From positions 17,717 through 81,716 of the forward strand of contig NZ_FQZU01000029.1 of NCBI RefSeq assembly GCF_900142135.1: 64,000 nt of DNA. The letters run 5' to 3'. This DNA comes from Desulfatibacillum alkenivorans DSM 16219. Lineage in GTDB: Bacteria > Desulfobacterota > Desulfobacteria > Desulfobacterales > Desulfatibacillaceae. The translations under genes were made by a program, and so were the position numbers. The notes beneath the pieces are model-generated. The model saw nothing but the letters and a program-made list of their open reading frames with translations, was not told the origin of the DNA and ran no database searches. Shown piece by piece: positions 1 through 8,500 of this stretch (position 1 is its first letter; each line of letters begins with the position of its first letter).

Positions 1-680
1 CCGCGGCCGAGGCCAGGGAGATGGGCGCCGAGGCCAAGGCCTACACCGTGGACGTGGCGGATCGGGATCAGGTTTACGAATTGGCGGAAACCGTGAAAAA
101 GGAAATGGGAAAAGTGGACGTCCTGGTGAATAACGCGGGGGTCGTCTCGGGCAAGCCCTTCCTGGATTGCGAAGACGAGCAGTTGGAAAGAACCTTGTCC
201 GTGAATGTCCTGGGGCATTTCTGGACCGTCAAAGCCTTTCTGCCCGACATGATAGAAGCCGACCACGGACACATCGTCACCATGTCCTCCTCGGCGGGCT
301 GGATCGGCGTGAACTCCCTGGTGGATTACAGCGCCTCCAAGTTCGCCAACGTGGGCTTTGACGAGGCCATTCGCCTGGAATTGCGTAAAAACGGCGTCAA
401 GGGCGTGGGAACCACCTGCGTATGCCCCTTTTTCACGGATACCGGCATGTTTGACGGCGTAAAAACCCGGTACAGCTTCCTGCTGCCCATCCTCAAGGAG
501 GACGAGGTGGCCCAACGGGTCGTAACAGCCGTGAAAAAAGGCAAGACCATGCTTAAAATGCCTCCTTTCACCCATACCATTCCTCTTTTGCGCGTTCTCC
601 CCACCGCCGTGATCGATTTTCTGGCGGTTCATCTGGGAGTCACCAGCTCCATGGACGAGTTTCGAGGCCGGGTCCATTAA
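1..680 (+). CDS. Short-chain dehydrogenase/reductase, 5'-truncated by window edge
   Basis: The reading frame is already open at the left edge (Ala-Ala-Glu-Ala-Arg-Glu precede the first Met at 21), so the N-terminal TGxxxGIG cofactor motif lies outside the window. What remains shows the classical SDR signatures: NNAG (the alpha-helix/NNAG stabilising motif), a Ser in SMSSSAG-like context about 13 residues before the catalytic YSASK tetrad Tyr/Lys, and a long C-terminal tail of about 60 residues after the substrate loop. That tail resembles membrane-associated SDR16C/retinol-dehydrogenase-type members. It should be an NAD(P)-dependent oxidoreductase of a hydrophobic alcohol or ketone; the substrate is not readable. 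A strong terminator follows 20 nt after the stop, so the transcript ends here. Family call is firm, specific function is not. Confidence 0.88.
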   Translation, partial: AAEAREMGAEAKAYTVDVADRDQVYELAETVKKEMGKVDVLVNNAGVVSGKPFLDCEDEQLERTLSVNVLGHFWTVKAFLPDMIEADHGHIVTMSSSAGWIGVNSLVDYSASKFANVGFDEAIRLELRKNGVKGVGTTCVCPFFTDTGMFDGVKTRYSFLLPILKEDEVAQRVVTAVKKGKTMLKMPPFTHTIPLLRVLPTAVIDFLAVHLGVTSSMDEFRGRVH

Positions 681-700
681 GGTCCGGCGGACTAGAATAC

Positions 701-740
701 AAAAAGCCCGTTTCGCAAGAAAAAGCGAAACGGGCTTTTT
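701..740 (+). terminator. Intrinsic terminator after the SDR gene
   Basis: A perfect 16-bp inverted repeat (701-716 with 725-740) separated by an 8-nt loop, starting with AAAAAGCCCG and ending in CGGGCTTTTT. The 3' T-run makes it a standard rho-independent terminator for the upstream gene; the A-run on the left lets it work on the other strand too. Confidence 0.9.
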
Positions 741-809
741 GTCTTTATAGGCCGGCGCCATGTCCGGCATTTCCCAGCGTTTCTGTCGGAAAACCTGGAG
801 CCTCCCGCC

Positions 810-922
810 CGTCACTCCTGAACATTTCTATCAGGAATCCAGCATCGTAATTTTTTCTTTTTTTAACCACGGAACACACGGAAAACACGGATGGAATATT
901 TCCGCAATATCCGTGCTTTCCA
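810..922. repeat. REP-like flanking repeats, left side
   Basis: Two adjoining imperfect palindromes. The first (810-843) is of the GTCAYTCCYGA...TCRGGAATCCAGC type, with a TCCTGA/TCAGGA stem. The second begins AACCACGGAACACACGG and folds as GGAAAACACGGAT against ATCCGTGCTTTCC (12 of 13 match), a dispersed-repeat style known from many deltaproteobacterial genomes. The same two elements recur on the far side of the tandem array (1968-2035), so the array is bracketed by them. Confidence 0.65.
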
Positions 923-1907
923 TGCTTTGATGACTTCCAGCCCTGCGGATCAAATATAGCCGTCAATGAATAATGAGCAATGTAGCTCCAGGGCTTGCCC
1001 TGCTTTTTTAGGCGTCCCAGGCAGCGTTGTTAGCTGTTTATTCGGGGGTGGTTATGGGATGTCTGGGTCGTCCTGCAGTTCATAAACAAATGGCGCTTGA
1101 TGCCCAATAAAGAAATTTTTTGCAGAAAATCGCCCAATAACAGCTTTAGGTACTGATTAAATTTTACGCTATTTCAGGTAGATAATGAGTTATTGAGTTA
1201 ATGAGAGACGTCCCCAAAAACACGGAAAACAGGGAATGGAATATTTCCGCGCCTTCCGTGCTTTCCGTGATTTGATGTCTTTCATCCCTATGGATCAAAT
1301 TTAGCCGTCCATGAATAATAAACAATGTAGCTCCAGGGCTTGCCCTGCTTTTTTAGGCGTCCCAGGCAGCGTTGTTAGCTGTTTATTCGGGGGGTGGTTA
1401 TGGGATGTCTGGGTCGTCCTGCAGTTCATAAACAAATAGCGCTTGATGCCCAATAAAGAAATTTTTTGCAGAAAATCGCCCAATAACAGCTTTGGGTACT
1501 GATTAAATTTTACGCTATTTCAGGTAGATAATGAGTTATTGAGTTAATGAGAGATGTCCCCAAAAACACGGAAAACAGGGAATGGAATATTTCCGCGCCT
1601 TCCGTGCTTTCCGTGATTTGATGTCTTTCATCCCTATGGATCAAATTTAGCCGTCCATGAATAATAAACAATGTAGCTCCAGGGCTTGCCCTGCTTTTTT
1701 AGGCGTCCCAGGCAGCGTTGTTAGCTGTTTATTCGGGGGGTGGTTATGGGATGTCTGGGTCGTCCTGCAGTTCATAAACAAATAGCGCTTGATGCCCAAT
1801 AAAGAAATTTTTTGCAGAAAATCGCCCAATAACAGCTTTGGGTAATGATTAAATTTTACGCTATTTCAGGTAGATAATGAGTTATTGAGTTAATGAGAGA
1901 TGTCCCC
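876..1907. repeat. Three tandem ~345-bp direct repeats
   Basis: Copies run approximately 876-1219, 1220-1565 and 1566-1907; the anchor ATGGAATATT occurs at 891, 1236 and 1582, giving periods of 345 and 346. Copies 2 and 3 are nearly identical; copy 1 differs at scattered bases, including one G fewer in a G-run. Each unit carries the CACGGAAAAC.../...TTTCCGTG hairpin, a CAGGGC-TT-GCCCTG stem followed by a T-run (989-1009, 1333-1355, 1679-1701), and an AATGAGTTATTGAGTTAATG segment. An identical 60-codon minus-strand frame in copies 2 and 3 simply follows from the repeat and is not called as a gene. No transposase is present. Confidence 0.85.
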
Positions 1908-1963
1908 TGAAATCAGAGACGTCCCCTAAAATCGTCCGTCCCCTGAAATCGTCCCCTGAAATG
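1902..1963. repeat. Four short GTCCCCTRAAATC micro-repeats
   Basis: At the end of the third long repeat the 13-mer GTCCCCTGAAATC (one copy GTCCCCTAAAATC, the last ending in G) occurs at 1902, 1921, 1938 and 1951. It grows out of the GAGACGTCCCC end of the long unit, suggesting slippage or repeated insertion at one boundary. Confidence 0.7.
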
Positions 1964-1967
1964 CGCC

Positions 1968-2035
1968 CGTCATTCCCGAATGTCTCTGCCGGGAATCCAG
2001 CGTCTCAATTTCTTTTAACCACGGAACCCACGGAA
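1968..2035. repeat. REP-like flanking repeats, right side
   Basis: Mirror of the left bracket in direct orientation: a CGTCATTCCCGAA...CGGGAATCCAGC palindrome (TTCCCG 1973-1978 with CGGGAA 1990-1995) followed by TTAACCACGGAACCCACGG. The order of the two elements equals that at 810-880, so the whole 810-2035 block looks like a duplication-prone repeat nest. Confidence 0.6.
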
Positions 2036-2063
2036 TGGAATGTCATTCCAATTTTTTCAAATT

Positions 2064-3185
2064 TTATTCAAACTTAGCCTTCCACTCTGCGCGTTTTTCC
2101 TTGGACCATTGGGTGCAATAGGCCGGCTTGAAGCTCATGACAAGCTGCATGCAGGTGTCTCCGCAGGAGGGGCTGCATGGGATGATTTCGTCCTCCCTGT
2201 CTTCCCGGACCTTTTTCAGCCAGTCGGGATCCGCCCACAAGGGCCTGGCAAGGCCTATGAGGTCGGCCTTGCCTTCCAGCAAAATGCGTTCCGCGGCTGC
2301 GCCTTCCTGGATGCGGCCCGCCGCGATCACCGGGATCTCCACTTCCTTTTTCACGGCTGCGGCCAGATCCACCATAAAGCAGGGCTGGATGGATTTGATC
2401 AGCACATCGGGAACCATGAAGGATTCCCAGGAGCCTCCCGAAACCGACAGATAAGCTGCGCCCGCCTTTTCCAAAGCCCGGGCGTAGGGCAGGGAGTCCA
2501 CCAGCTCCAGGCCTTCGGGCAGCCATTCGTGCGCCATAAAGCGAAAGCCCACGGGCATGTCGTCCACGGCGTCCTTGACCTTTTTCAGAACCTCCAGGCC
2601 GAAGCGCATGCGGTTATCCAGGGAGCCGCCGTATTCGTCGGTTCTCCGGTTGACCCAGGGGGATATGAACTGAGAAAGCAGATAGCCCGTGGCGCCGTGA
2701 AGCTCTACCACGTCGAATCCCGCTTTTTTCGCCCTGAGGGCCGCTTCGGCGAACTTGTCGCCCACGCGGGCGATGTCGTCCTTGTCCATTTCCTTGTAAA
2801 TGCGGCCCAGGCCGAAGGTGTCTATATTGGTGGGCGACAAGGGATTGGTCGCCGCTGCAAACCGGCCCGCATGATTAAGCTGGATGGCGGCGACGGCGCC
2901 TTGGGATTTGATGGCCTCGGCCAGCTTTTCCAGGCCGTCCAGAAAGCAGTCGTCATCGGCCCGGAGGGTTCTGGCGCCTCCTCCGGCCATGGGGTGGTCT
3001 ATGGAGGTGCTTTCCACCACGATCATAGCGGCCCCGCTTTGGGCCATGAGGGAGTAGTGGTCCAGGACCATCTGGGAAACCTCGCCGGTTTCCTTGGCGT
3101 ATCCCACGTACATGGGGGGCATGACAACGCGGTTGTCCAGCTCCAGGCTTCCTATTTTTAATCCGGAGAACAAACGGGAGTGCAT
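2064..3185 (-). CDS. NADH:flavin oxidoreductase, old yellow enzyme family
   Basis: A 373-residue FMN-dependent TIM-barrel reductase. Visible features are the N-terminal FSGLKIGSLELDNRVVMPPM strand, the substrate/FMN region QLNHAGR, the ELHGATGYLLSQFISP motif typical of the 2,4-dienoyl-CoA reductase branch, the RRTDEYGGSLDNRMRF segment, and a C-terminal cysteine cluster (CSPSCGDTC...C) of the kind that binds a 4Fe-4S centre in that branch. The protein stops after the barrel and cluster and lacks the second FAD/NAD domain of full-length dienoyl-CoA reductases, so it needs an external electron donor. The ATG at 3185 is chosen because AAAGGAG sits just upstream; an in-frame ATG at 3227 has no such site. 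Substrate likely an enone or unsaturated acyl compound (inference). Confidence 0.88.
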   Translation of the reverse strand: MHSRLFSGLKIGSLELDNRVVMPPMYVGYAKETGEVSQMVLDHYSLMAQSGAAMIVVESTSIDHPMAGGGARTLRADDDCFLDGLEKLAEAIKSQGAVAAIQLNHAGRFAAATNPLSPTNIDTFGLGRIYKEMDKDDIARVGDKFAEAALRAKKAGFDVVELHGATGYLLSQFISPWVNRRTDEYGGSLDNRMRFGLEVLKKVKDAVDDMPVGFRFMAHEWLPEGLELVDSLPYARALEKAGAAYLSVSGGSWESFMVPDVLIKSIQPCFMVDLAAAVKKEVEIPVIAAGRIQEGAAAERILLEGKADLIGLARPLWADPDWLKKVREDREDEIIPCSPSCGDTCMQLVMSFKPAYCTQWSKEKRAEWKAKFE

Positions 3186-3358
3186 GGCTGCTCCTTTCGT
3201 TTTGTAGGCGTGATTTATCAGGTCCATGATAGCACGGGAATCGATTCGCCAACAAGTTTAAGCTCAATTGACCGCCGGGAATAAAATTTTTTCTTGTACA
3301 CAAAAATGCATGATGTATAGTTTGAAAAAAATCACCCAACTGCATGCAGGAGGAGTCC

Positions 3359-4012
3359 GTGAAAGAAATAGTCCGGTTTGTCAGCTTATGCCTTATGTCA
3401 GCGGTTCTGGCGGCCTTGTGGGGCTGCGCAACGGTCCAGCAAACGGAATCCAACGCCGGGGCCCGGCTTGAAGAGCCCCAGGAGCAGGTCCAGGCGCCGG
3501 CGCCCAAGCCGGCTGAGCAAGCCCAAAAGCAGGCGGTCCAGCCCACGAAAAAGGCGGCTGCGTCCGCCGGCGCAGCCGATGCCAAGAAGCAAAAGACCCT
3601 GGCGGCGATCCGGTCCATGTCAACATTGGGCGATATGGCCATACAGCACCTGACCGAAATGAGCACCATGCGCGATCGGGACGTGCGGCTGGCGGCCATT
3701 GACGCTCTGGGCGGCATTGACAGCCCTTGCGCCCTGGACCCCATCATCACCGCCCTGTCCGACGACGAACGCATGGTCCGGGAAAAGGCCGTCACCTTCC
3801 TGATTTATCGCGGCCCGGAGTTGACCCGCGTCCACGTGGACAGGCTGACCAATATTATGCGCAACGCCCACAAATGCTGGCCCGACCCGGCCATGGAGGG
3901 CGGAACCATTTACGCCTCCCACTTTGCGGGCAAGGTTTTGTCCAAGGCCGAATCACCGTTCATCAGCCCGGAACTGGCCCGGGAAGGCTACGAGGCCATG
4001 GTGCATTATTAA
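3359..4012 (+). CDS. HEAT-repeat-like lipoprotein
   Basis: A 217-residue protein of unknown specific role. The start is a GTG at 3359, five bases after AGGAGG; an in-frame ATG at 3344 lies before the ribosome site and is rejected. The N-terminus is a lipoprotein signal: basic KE..R, a hydrophobic stretch, then LWGC with Cys as the lipidation site. An Ala/Pro/Gln/Lys-rich linker (about residues 30-80) follows. The C-terminal half reads as helical HEAT/armadillo-like repeats (RDVRLAAIDALGGID..., REKAVTFLIYRG). It probably acts as a scaffold anchored in the outer or inner membrane. It is convergent with the next SDR gene, only 12 nt apart. Confidence 0.75.
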   Translation: MKEIVRFVSLCLMSAVLAALWGCATVQQTESNAGARLEEPQEQVQAPAPKPAEQAQKQAVQPTKKAAASAGAADAKKQKTLAAIRSMSTLGDMAIQHLTEMSTMRDRDVRLAAIDALGGIDSPCALDPIITALSDDERMVREKAVTFLIYRGPELTRVHVDRLTNIMRNAHKCWPDPAMEGGTIYASHFAGKVLSKAESPFISPELAREGYEAMVHY

Positions 4013-4024
4013 CCGGAACGGCCG

Positions 4025-4795
4025 CTATTTTTGGCTCGACTCCCACTTGTACAGTTTTTGGGCCTCGAACCAGGCAATGAACGGATACAAAAAGGGCAGG
4101 TATCCGTTGGCTATCCGTATGCTGTTGAACAAGGTCGATGGAAAAATCGAGTCCTTGTCTTTTTGAATGCCCCGGATGATGGCTGCTGAAACCTTTTCCG
4201 GCTCCTGGCTCGGCCAGGGCACGGGCGTGCCCGACCCCGCCTCCTTGAAAAAGCTGGTCCTGGTGGCAATGGGGAATACCAGCTGGAGCTTTTGATCCTT
4301 TGCAAGCTCAAACCGGTAGGCCGTTGCAAAGCCCCGGATAGCGGCCTTGGTGGAGGAGTACAAGGAATAGCCGGGCAGCGACAAAAAGCTCATGGCGCTG
4401 GCCGTCACCACCACCCTGAATGGGCGGTTCTTGTTGATTTCCTTCATCTTTTCCGCCGCGTAAAAGCTGGAAAACACATTGGTCTGGTATATTTTTTCTA
4501 TGTGCTTCCAGTCGGGGTTGTTGATCCGTTCATAATAGGCGAAGCCGGCATTGGCTATGTAAATGTCAATGTCGCCCCATTGCGCGAGGGCGAAGTCAAA
4601 CAGCTCGTCCATTTTTTTCGGATCGGAAATATCGCACGGAAATTTTACGACGTTGGGGTGGTCGAAATCCACGTTTTCGATGGTTCTCGCCACGGCTATG
4701 ATTTTGCAGTCAAAGCGGGTGAGACGTTGAAGAAGATCCAGGCCAATGCCCGAGGAAGCCCCGGTCAAAATGATTTTTTTCCCATTGATGTCCAC
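4025..4795 (-). CDS. Short-chain dehydrogenase/reductase
   Basis: A complete 256-residue classical SDR: TGASSGIG at residues 11-18 binds the nucleotide, NAG is present in IANAGFA, and the catalytic Ser and YSSTKAA Tyr/Lys pair follow. The hydrophobic C-terminus (GYLPFLYPFIAWFEAQKLYKW) suggests membrane association. An acidic-to-Arg context after the second strand (VARTIENVDF) favours NADP, but this is weak. The start codon is GTG at 4795, with an AAGAGG ribosome site a few bases upstream. Substrate unknown. Confidence 0.88.
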   Translation of the reverse strand: MDINGKKIILTGASSGIGLDLLQRLTRFDCKIIAVARTIENVDFDHPNVVKFPCDISDPKKMDELFDFALAQWGDIDIYIANAGFAYYERINNPDWKHIEKIYQTNVFSSFYAAEKMKEINKNRPFRVVVTASAMSFLSLPGYSLYSSTKAAIRGFATAYRFELAKDQKLQLVFPIATRTSFFKEAGSGTPVPWPSQEPEKVSAAIIRGIQKDKDSIFPSTLFNSIRIANGYLPFLYPFIAWFEAQKLYKWESSQK

Positions 4796-5103
4796 AGCGC
4801 ACCTCTTCCTTTTTCTTTAATCCCGGACCGGCGGCGCCGGCCCCATGCACCCGGGCGAACCTGGCCCGGCGCAATGGAAATTACGTTGTGGGGGGTAAAG
4901 AATTGTCTGTTCAAACCCGAAAAAAACAAGGGATGGTTGAAGGCGGGCGCTGGCGCGGCTCCCCCAAGGCGGGGTTTTCGCCGGCGATCCTTCAGCGTTT
5001 AATGAAAAACTTACGAGCTATACCCCCTCCATACCTTGCAGTTTTTAGGATTCTATGATCTAACCCCCCAATCGGCGAAAAATCAAGGAAAAAGGAAGAA
5101 AAA
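4796..5103. other. Divergent intergenic region, 308 bp
   Basis: Separates the leftward SDR from the rightward DHH gene and must carry both promoters. It holds a CCGGCGGCGCCGG palindrome near 4830. No convincing promoter pair, RNA gene or small ORF was recognised. Confidence 0.5.
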
Positions 5104-6135
5104 ATGGACGGGTTGCAGGATTTTACAGCCAGGGTTGAGGCCTTTAAGCAGCATATTCTGCCTGCCAGGTCTGTTCTTATTGCGGTGCATGACTATCCTG
5201 ATCCGGATTGTCTGGCCTCCGGGTTCGGCCTGGGAAATCTCCTGACTTATTGGGGGGTTGACCGATGGGAAATCACCCATGGCGGCTTTGTAGGCAGGGC
5301 CGAAAACCGGATGATGATGCAGCTGCTGGACATCAAGACCACCCCCTTCGCCCTGATCGACCTGCAAGGCTTTGACAAGATCATTATGGTGGACTCCCTT
5401 CCGGGCGGGGGAAACATGTCGCTTCCGGAGGACGTCAAGGTCCACGCCGTGTTCGACCACCACGGCGAGGCGGATTTTTTGCCCGAATCCTGCTTCAAGG
5501 AAGTGCACACCCGGATAGGCGCCACCTCCACCCTGATCGCCCACTATCTCTTCGCCGCCAAATGCCCCCTTTCCCTTAAATTGGCCACCGCCCTGTTTTA
5601 CGGCATTAAAACCGACACCCAGGACATGGCCATGGACGTCCTGCCCGAAGACCTGGTGGCCTACCGCAGGCTCTTTGAACTCATAGAGCACCGCTTATTG
5701 GCCCAGATCGAGCATCCTCCCAGGAACATCGACTTCTTCAAAACGCTTTACCGGGCTTCTGCGTCTTTTTCCGAAAGCGCCAAAGTGGGCCTGGTCTATC
5801 TGGGCAGGGTAAACACCCCGGACCACGTGGCGGAAATGGCGGACCTGTTTCACAGCCTGGAGGAATCGGAGTATACCGTTAGCTGCGCGTTTTACGAGGA
5901 CGGCCTGTTTTTTTCCATCAGGTGCAAAAAAAACCGCAATGCGGGAACTCTGGCCAAAAAGATTGCAGGCGCTTTCGGTTGCAGCGGCGGCGGGCACGAA
6001 AGAGCAGGCGCGGGCCGCATTTCCGTGCCCAAGGAGCAGGAGGAGGAAAGGCTCGAGGCTTTTCGCAAGGTGGTGAGAAAAAACCTGGGCATTGAGGGTT
6101 CGCAGATAGTCCCTTTGGTGGATCGTAAATTGTAG
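5104..6135 (+). CDS. DHH-family phosphoesterase (NrnA/RecJ-like)
   Basis: A 343-residue DHH/DHHA1 protein. The N-terminal metal site reads HDYPDPDC (residues ~28-35), followed by VDS (~97), the DHH signature in VFDHHGE (~118-120) and a GIKTDTQDM segment. The C-terminal DHHA1 substrate-binding motif is SGGGHERAGAG (~296-306). These are the features of Mn-dependent exonucleases such as oligoribonuclease-like NrnA, or of pAp/c-di-NMP phosphodiesterases. Length and two-domain layout match NrnA, but the first motif is HDYPDPDC rather than the common H.NPDGDA, so the substrate could differ. GGAAGAAAA precedes the ATG. Convergent with the following receiver gene. Confidence 0.82.
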   Translation: MDGLQDFTARVEAFKQHILPARSVLIAVHDYPDPDCLASGFGLGNLLTYWGVDRWEITHGGFVGRAENRMMMQLLDIKTTPFALIDLQGFDKIIMVDSLPGGGNMSLPEDVKVHAVFDHHGEADFLPESCFKEVHTRIGATSTLIAHYLFAAKCPLSLKLATALFYGIKTDTQDMAMDVLPEDLVAYRRLFELIEHRLLAQIEHPPRNIDFFKTLYRASASFSESAKVGLVYLGRVNTPDHVAEMADLFHSLEESEYTVSCAFYEDGLFFSIRCKKNRNAGTLAKKIAGAFGCSGGGHERAGAGRISVPKEQEEERLEAFRKVVRKNLGIEGSQIVPLVDRKL

Positions 6136-6144
6136 GTGACGCGG

Positions 6145-6522
6145 TTATTCGGCCATAAGGCTTCTTATGGCTTGGGACAGGACATCCAGGTTGCGCAAGG
6201 GCTTGTAAAAAACATGCTCCGGCTTCATGCCTATGTCGATCAGGATGTTTTGGGGGTAATAATCGTCGGAGCCCGTGTAAATGATAAACTTCAAATGGCT
6301 TTGAATTTTCTTCGCCTCCAGCACCACCGTGTCCCCGTCTATCCCGGGCAAACGCATATCCACGATGGCCACGTCAAAATGTTCTTTGGCGGCAAGGTCC
6401 AACGCCTGCTCCCCGCTTTCGGCGGAAACCGGCTCAAAACCCTCGTCCTCCAAAAAATTGACAAGGCTGTTTCTTACTGGTTCATCATCGTCGACAACCA
6501 GCACCTTGATATCTATGGTCAT
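6145..6522 (-). CDS. Single-domain response regulator (CheY-like)
   Basis: 125 residues comprising one receiver domain and no output domain. Acidic pocket Asp11/Asp12, phosphoacceptor Asp55 (IVDMRLPGIDG), Thr83 (IYTGSD) and Lys107 (FYKPL) are all present, so phosphorylation should be functional. AAAGGA lies six bases before the ATG. No kinase is adjacent; it may receive phosphate from one of the orphan kinases in the window (inference). Confidence 0.9.
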   Translation of the reverse strand: MTIDIKVLVVDDDEPVRNSLVNFLEDEGFEPVSAESGEQALDLAAKEHFDVAIVDMRLPGIDGDTVVLEAKKIQSHLKFIIYTGSDDYYPQNILIDIGMKPEHVFYKPLRNLDVLSQAIRSLMAE

Positions 6523-6845
6523 CGTACATCCTTTCCGAAGAGAGTGGCTTGACAGGGCGGATCAAAAAAATTGCCGAAGCCGATTTTCGAATACATGCGG
6601 AAGCGCTGTTTCATTACATGTCCACGCTTGTAATCAGACTACGGCGCCGTTAGGGCTTTTGTCAACAAATCGGCGGCGCAGGGGCTCTCAAGAGGAAACT
6701 GGCGGCGCCGCCTTGCACGGGCCTGTAAGCGCGCCTTCGGACAGACCATGGATGGAGCCGCTTAAAAGCGTTAAAGAATAATGAAGATCGTTCCATCTCC
6801 GGTGTAATGCTTGTACTAAGGACGCCGATAAGGTACATTACAGCC
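6523..6845. other. Divergent intergenic region, 323 bp
   Basis: Lies between the leftward receiver and the rightward cupin. No terminator, RNA gene or clear promoter was recognised; base composition is like its neighbours. Confidence 0.45.
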
Positions 6846-7205
6846 ATGATAAAAACCGAATACGATCACATAGCGCCTTATGTCACAAAGGACCAAACTT
6901 TGATCCGCGAACTGCTGCATCCGGCCGTTCACGGGGGGGGAAGGACCAGTCTGGCTGAGGCCGTTCTGGCGCCGGGGCTGGTAAGCGAGCTCCACCTGCA
7001 TGAGGCGGTGGAAGAGATATATCATGTCACCCAGGGAAGCGGAGTCATGACCCTGGGCGCCGAAAAGCTGGAAGTTCGCAGGGGAAGCACGGCGCTCATT
7101 CCGCCCGGAACCCCTCATCAAGTGGAAAATACGGGAGACGGGGACATGCGCATTCTTTGCATATGCTCGCCGCCTTACTCCCATGAAGATACAAAATTGC
7201 TGTAG
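6846..7205 (+). CDS. Small cupin-domain protein
   Basis: A 119-residue single-domain beta-barrel. Cupin motif 1 is seen in HLHEAVEEIYHVTQGSG (two His and Glu metal ligands) and motif 2 in PPGTPHQVENTGDG (third His), so a divalent metal site is likely. Its enzymatic or ligand-binding role cannot be told from sequence. The ATG at 6846 is used because the cupin fold starts soon after; an in-frame ATG at 6807 is possible and neither has a strong ribosome site. 60 nt upstream of the TRAP receptor gene and in the same direction. Confidence 0.8.
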   Translation: MIKTEYDHIAPYVTKDQTLIRELLHPAVHGGGRTSLAEAVLAPGLVSELHLHEAVEEIYHVTQGSGVMTLGAEKLEVRRGSTALIPPGTPHQVENTGDGDMRILCICSPPYSHEDTKLL

Positions 7206-7265
7206 CGCTTTCCATGAAAGAGTTATCAGGAGGCGCGCCCCGCATGCCGGCTGTTTGAGGAACCT

Positions 7266-8306
7266 ATGCAACAAATCAAGTCTGTTTTAGTCGTCTTTCT
7301 TCTGTCCATAACCTGGATTTTCCCGGCCGCATCGCAGGCGGCCAGCATGCCTAACGGCGCTGACGCCTCCTATAAATGGAAATTCGCCACCCTCGCCCCC
7401 AGAGGCGTAGGATGGGCGCGCCAAGTGGAGGAGATCCTTTTTCCCGTTATCCTGAAGGAATGCGAAGGCGAACTGTTCGTCAAAGTATACTGGGGCGGGG
7501 TGCTGGGGGAGGACGCGGACGTGGTCGCCATGATCAAGAGCGGGCGATTGTCCGGGGGAGGCTTCGCCGGTCAGGGCGCAACCCTGCTGTGCAAGGAGTT
7601 CGGCCTGTTTGAACTGCCGTTTTTGTTTAACGACTACGCCGAGGTGGATTTCATCAAGGAAAAAATGCAGCCCGTCCTGGATGAGGCTGCGGCCCGCAAC
7701 GGGCTGAAGCTGTTTTTATGGAACGATCAGGATTTTGATCAGATATACTCCACCCGGCATCCCATTGCTTCTCTCGAAGATACGAGAAAGGCCTCCTTCA
7801 TAGCCTGGTACGGCCCCATGGAAGAGATTCTTTTGCACCGGCTCGGCGCCAAAGCCGTCAGCGTGGAGGTCTCGCGGGCTGCATCCGTTTTGCGGCAAGG
7901 CGAGGCCGACGCAGGCATCGCTCCCGCCATATGGGTGGCCGGAACCCAACTTTACTCCATCCTCCGCTACGTCAACCCCATTAAAATCCGTTACTCTCCC
8001 GCCCCCATCGCCGCTTCCATGGAGGCCTGGAACGCCTTGCCCCAAAAGTACCAAAATCGCCTTTTAAGCCGTCAGATGGAATTGCAGGATAAATTCTGTC
8101 AAGGCGTGCGGGAGGACAATGAAAAAAGCATCCAAGCCATGCTGCAATACGGCCTTAAGGAAGTCCGGGCGACTCCCGGGAATCTGGAAAGCATGCGGCG
8201 GCAAGCCCTGCCCGTGTGGAAGGAAATGACCGGCGTCATGTTCTCCCAGGAGCTGTTGGATGAGGTCCAGGCTCACCTGGAGGCCTATCGGACCCCCACT
8301 CCTTAA
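7266..8306 (+). CDS. TRAP transporter solute-binding protein (DctP family), orphan
   Basis: 346 residues with a signal peptide ending near SQA-AS (residues 1-25) for export to the periplasm. The mature part has DctP features: the WKFATLAPRG start, the GVLGEDADVVAMIKSGRL segment, EFGLFELPFLF, and a later conserved FIAWYGPMEEILLHRLGAKAV stretch. GAGGAACCT precedes the ATG. No DctQ or DctM membrane partners lie nearby; instead a membrane hybrid histidine kinase follows 194 nt downstream in the same direction. It may therefore bind a small organic acid for sensing, or serve a transporter elsewhere (inference). Confidence 0.87.
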   Translation: MQQIKSVLVVFLLSITWIFPAASQAASMPNGADASYKWKFATLAPRGVGWARQVEEILFPVILKECEGELFVKVYWGGVLGEDADVVAMIKSGRLSGGGFAGQGATLLCKEFGLFELPFLFNDYAEVDFIKEKMQPVLDEAAARNGLKLFLWNDQDFDQIYSTRHPIASLEDTRKASFIAWYGPMEEILLHRLGAKAVSVEVSRAASVLRQGEADAGIAPAIWVAGTQLYSILRYVNPIKIRYSPAPIAASMEAWNALPQKYQNRLLSRQMELQDKFCQGVREDNEKSIQAMLQYGLKEVRATPGNLESMRRQALPVWKEMTGVMFSQELLDEVQAHLEAYRTPTP

Positions 8307-8500
8307 GCAGCCCGCCCCGCGTCCGGGAGTCTTTCCGGTTCTTGGATGTTTTGTCATCTTTATACCCTTAAAAGCTGTTGGGTTAAGTGGTTTTTTATGG
8401 TTTTTTGTGAACTGTGTTAAAAACCTTGATTTAATCTATTTCACAGCCTATTATACTAGCCAATCAATAGAATATTTGGTATTTAATTCCAGAGGGCGGC

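Noticed and set aside
1301..1829. Two identical 60-codon minus-strand frames as real genes
   Set aside because: They are identical because they lie in repeat copies 2 and 3; copy 1 breaks the frame and no ribosome site or family resemblance exists.
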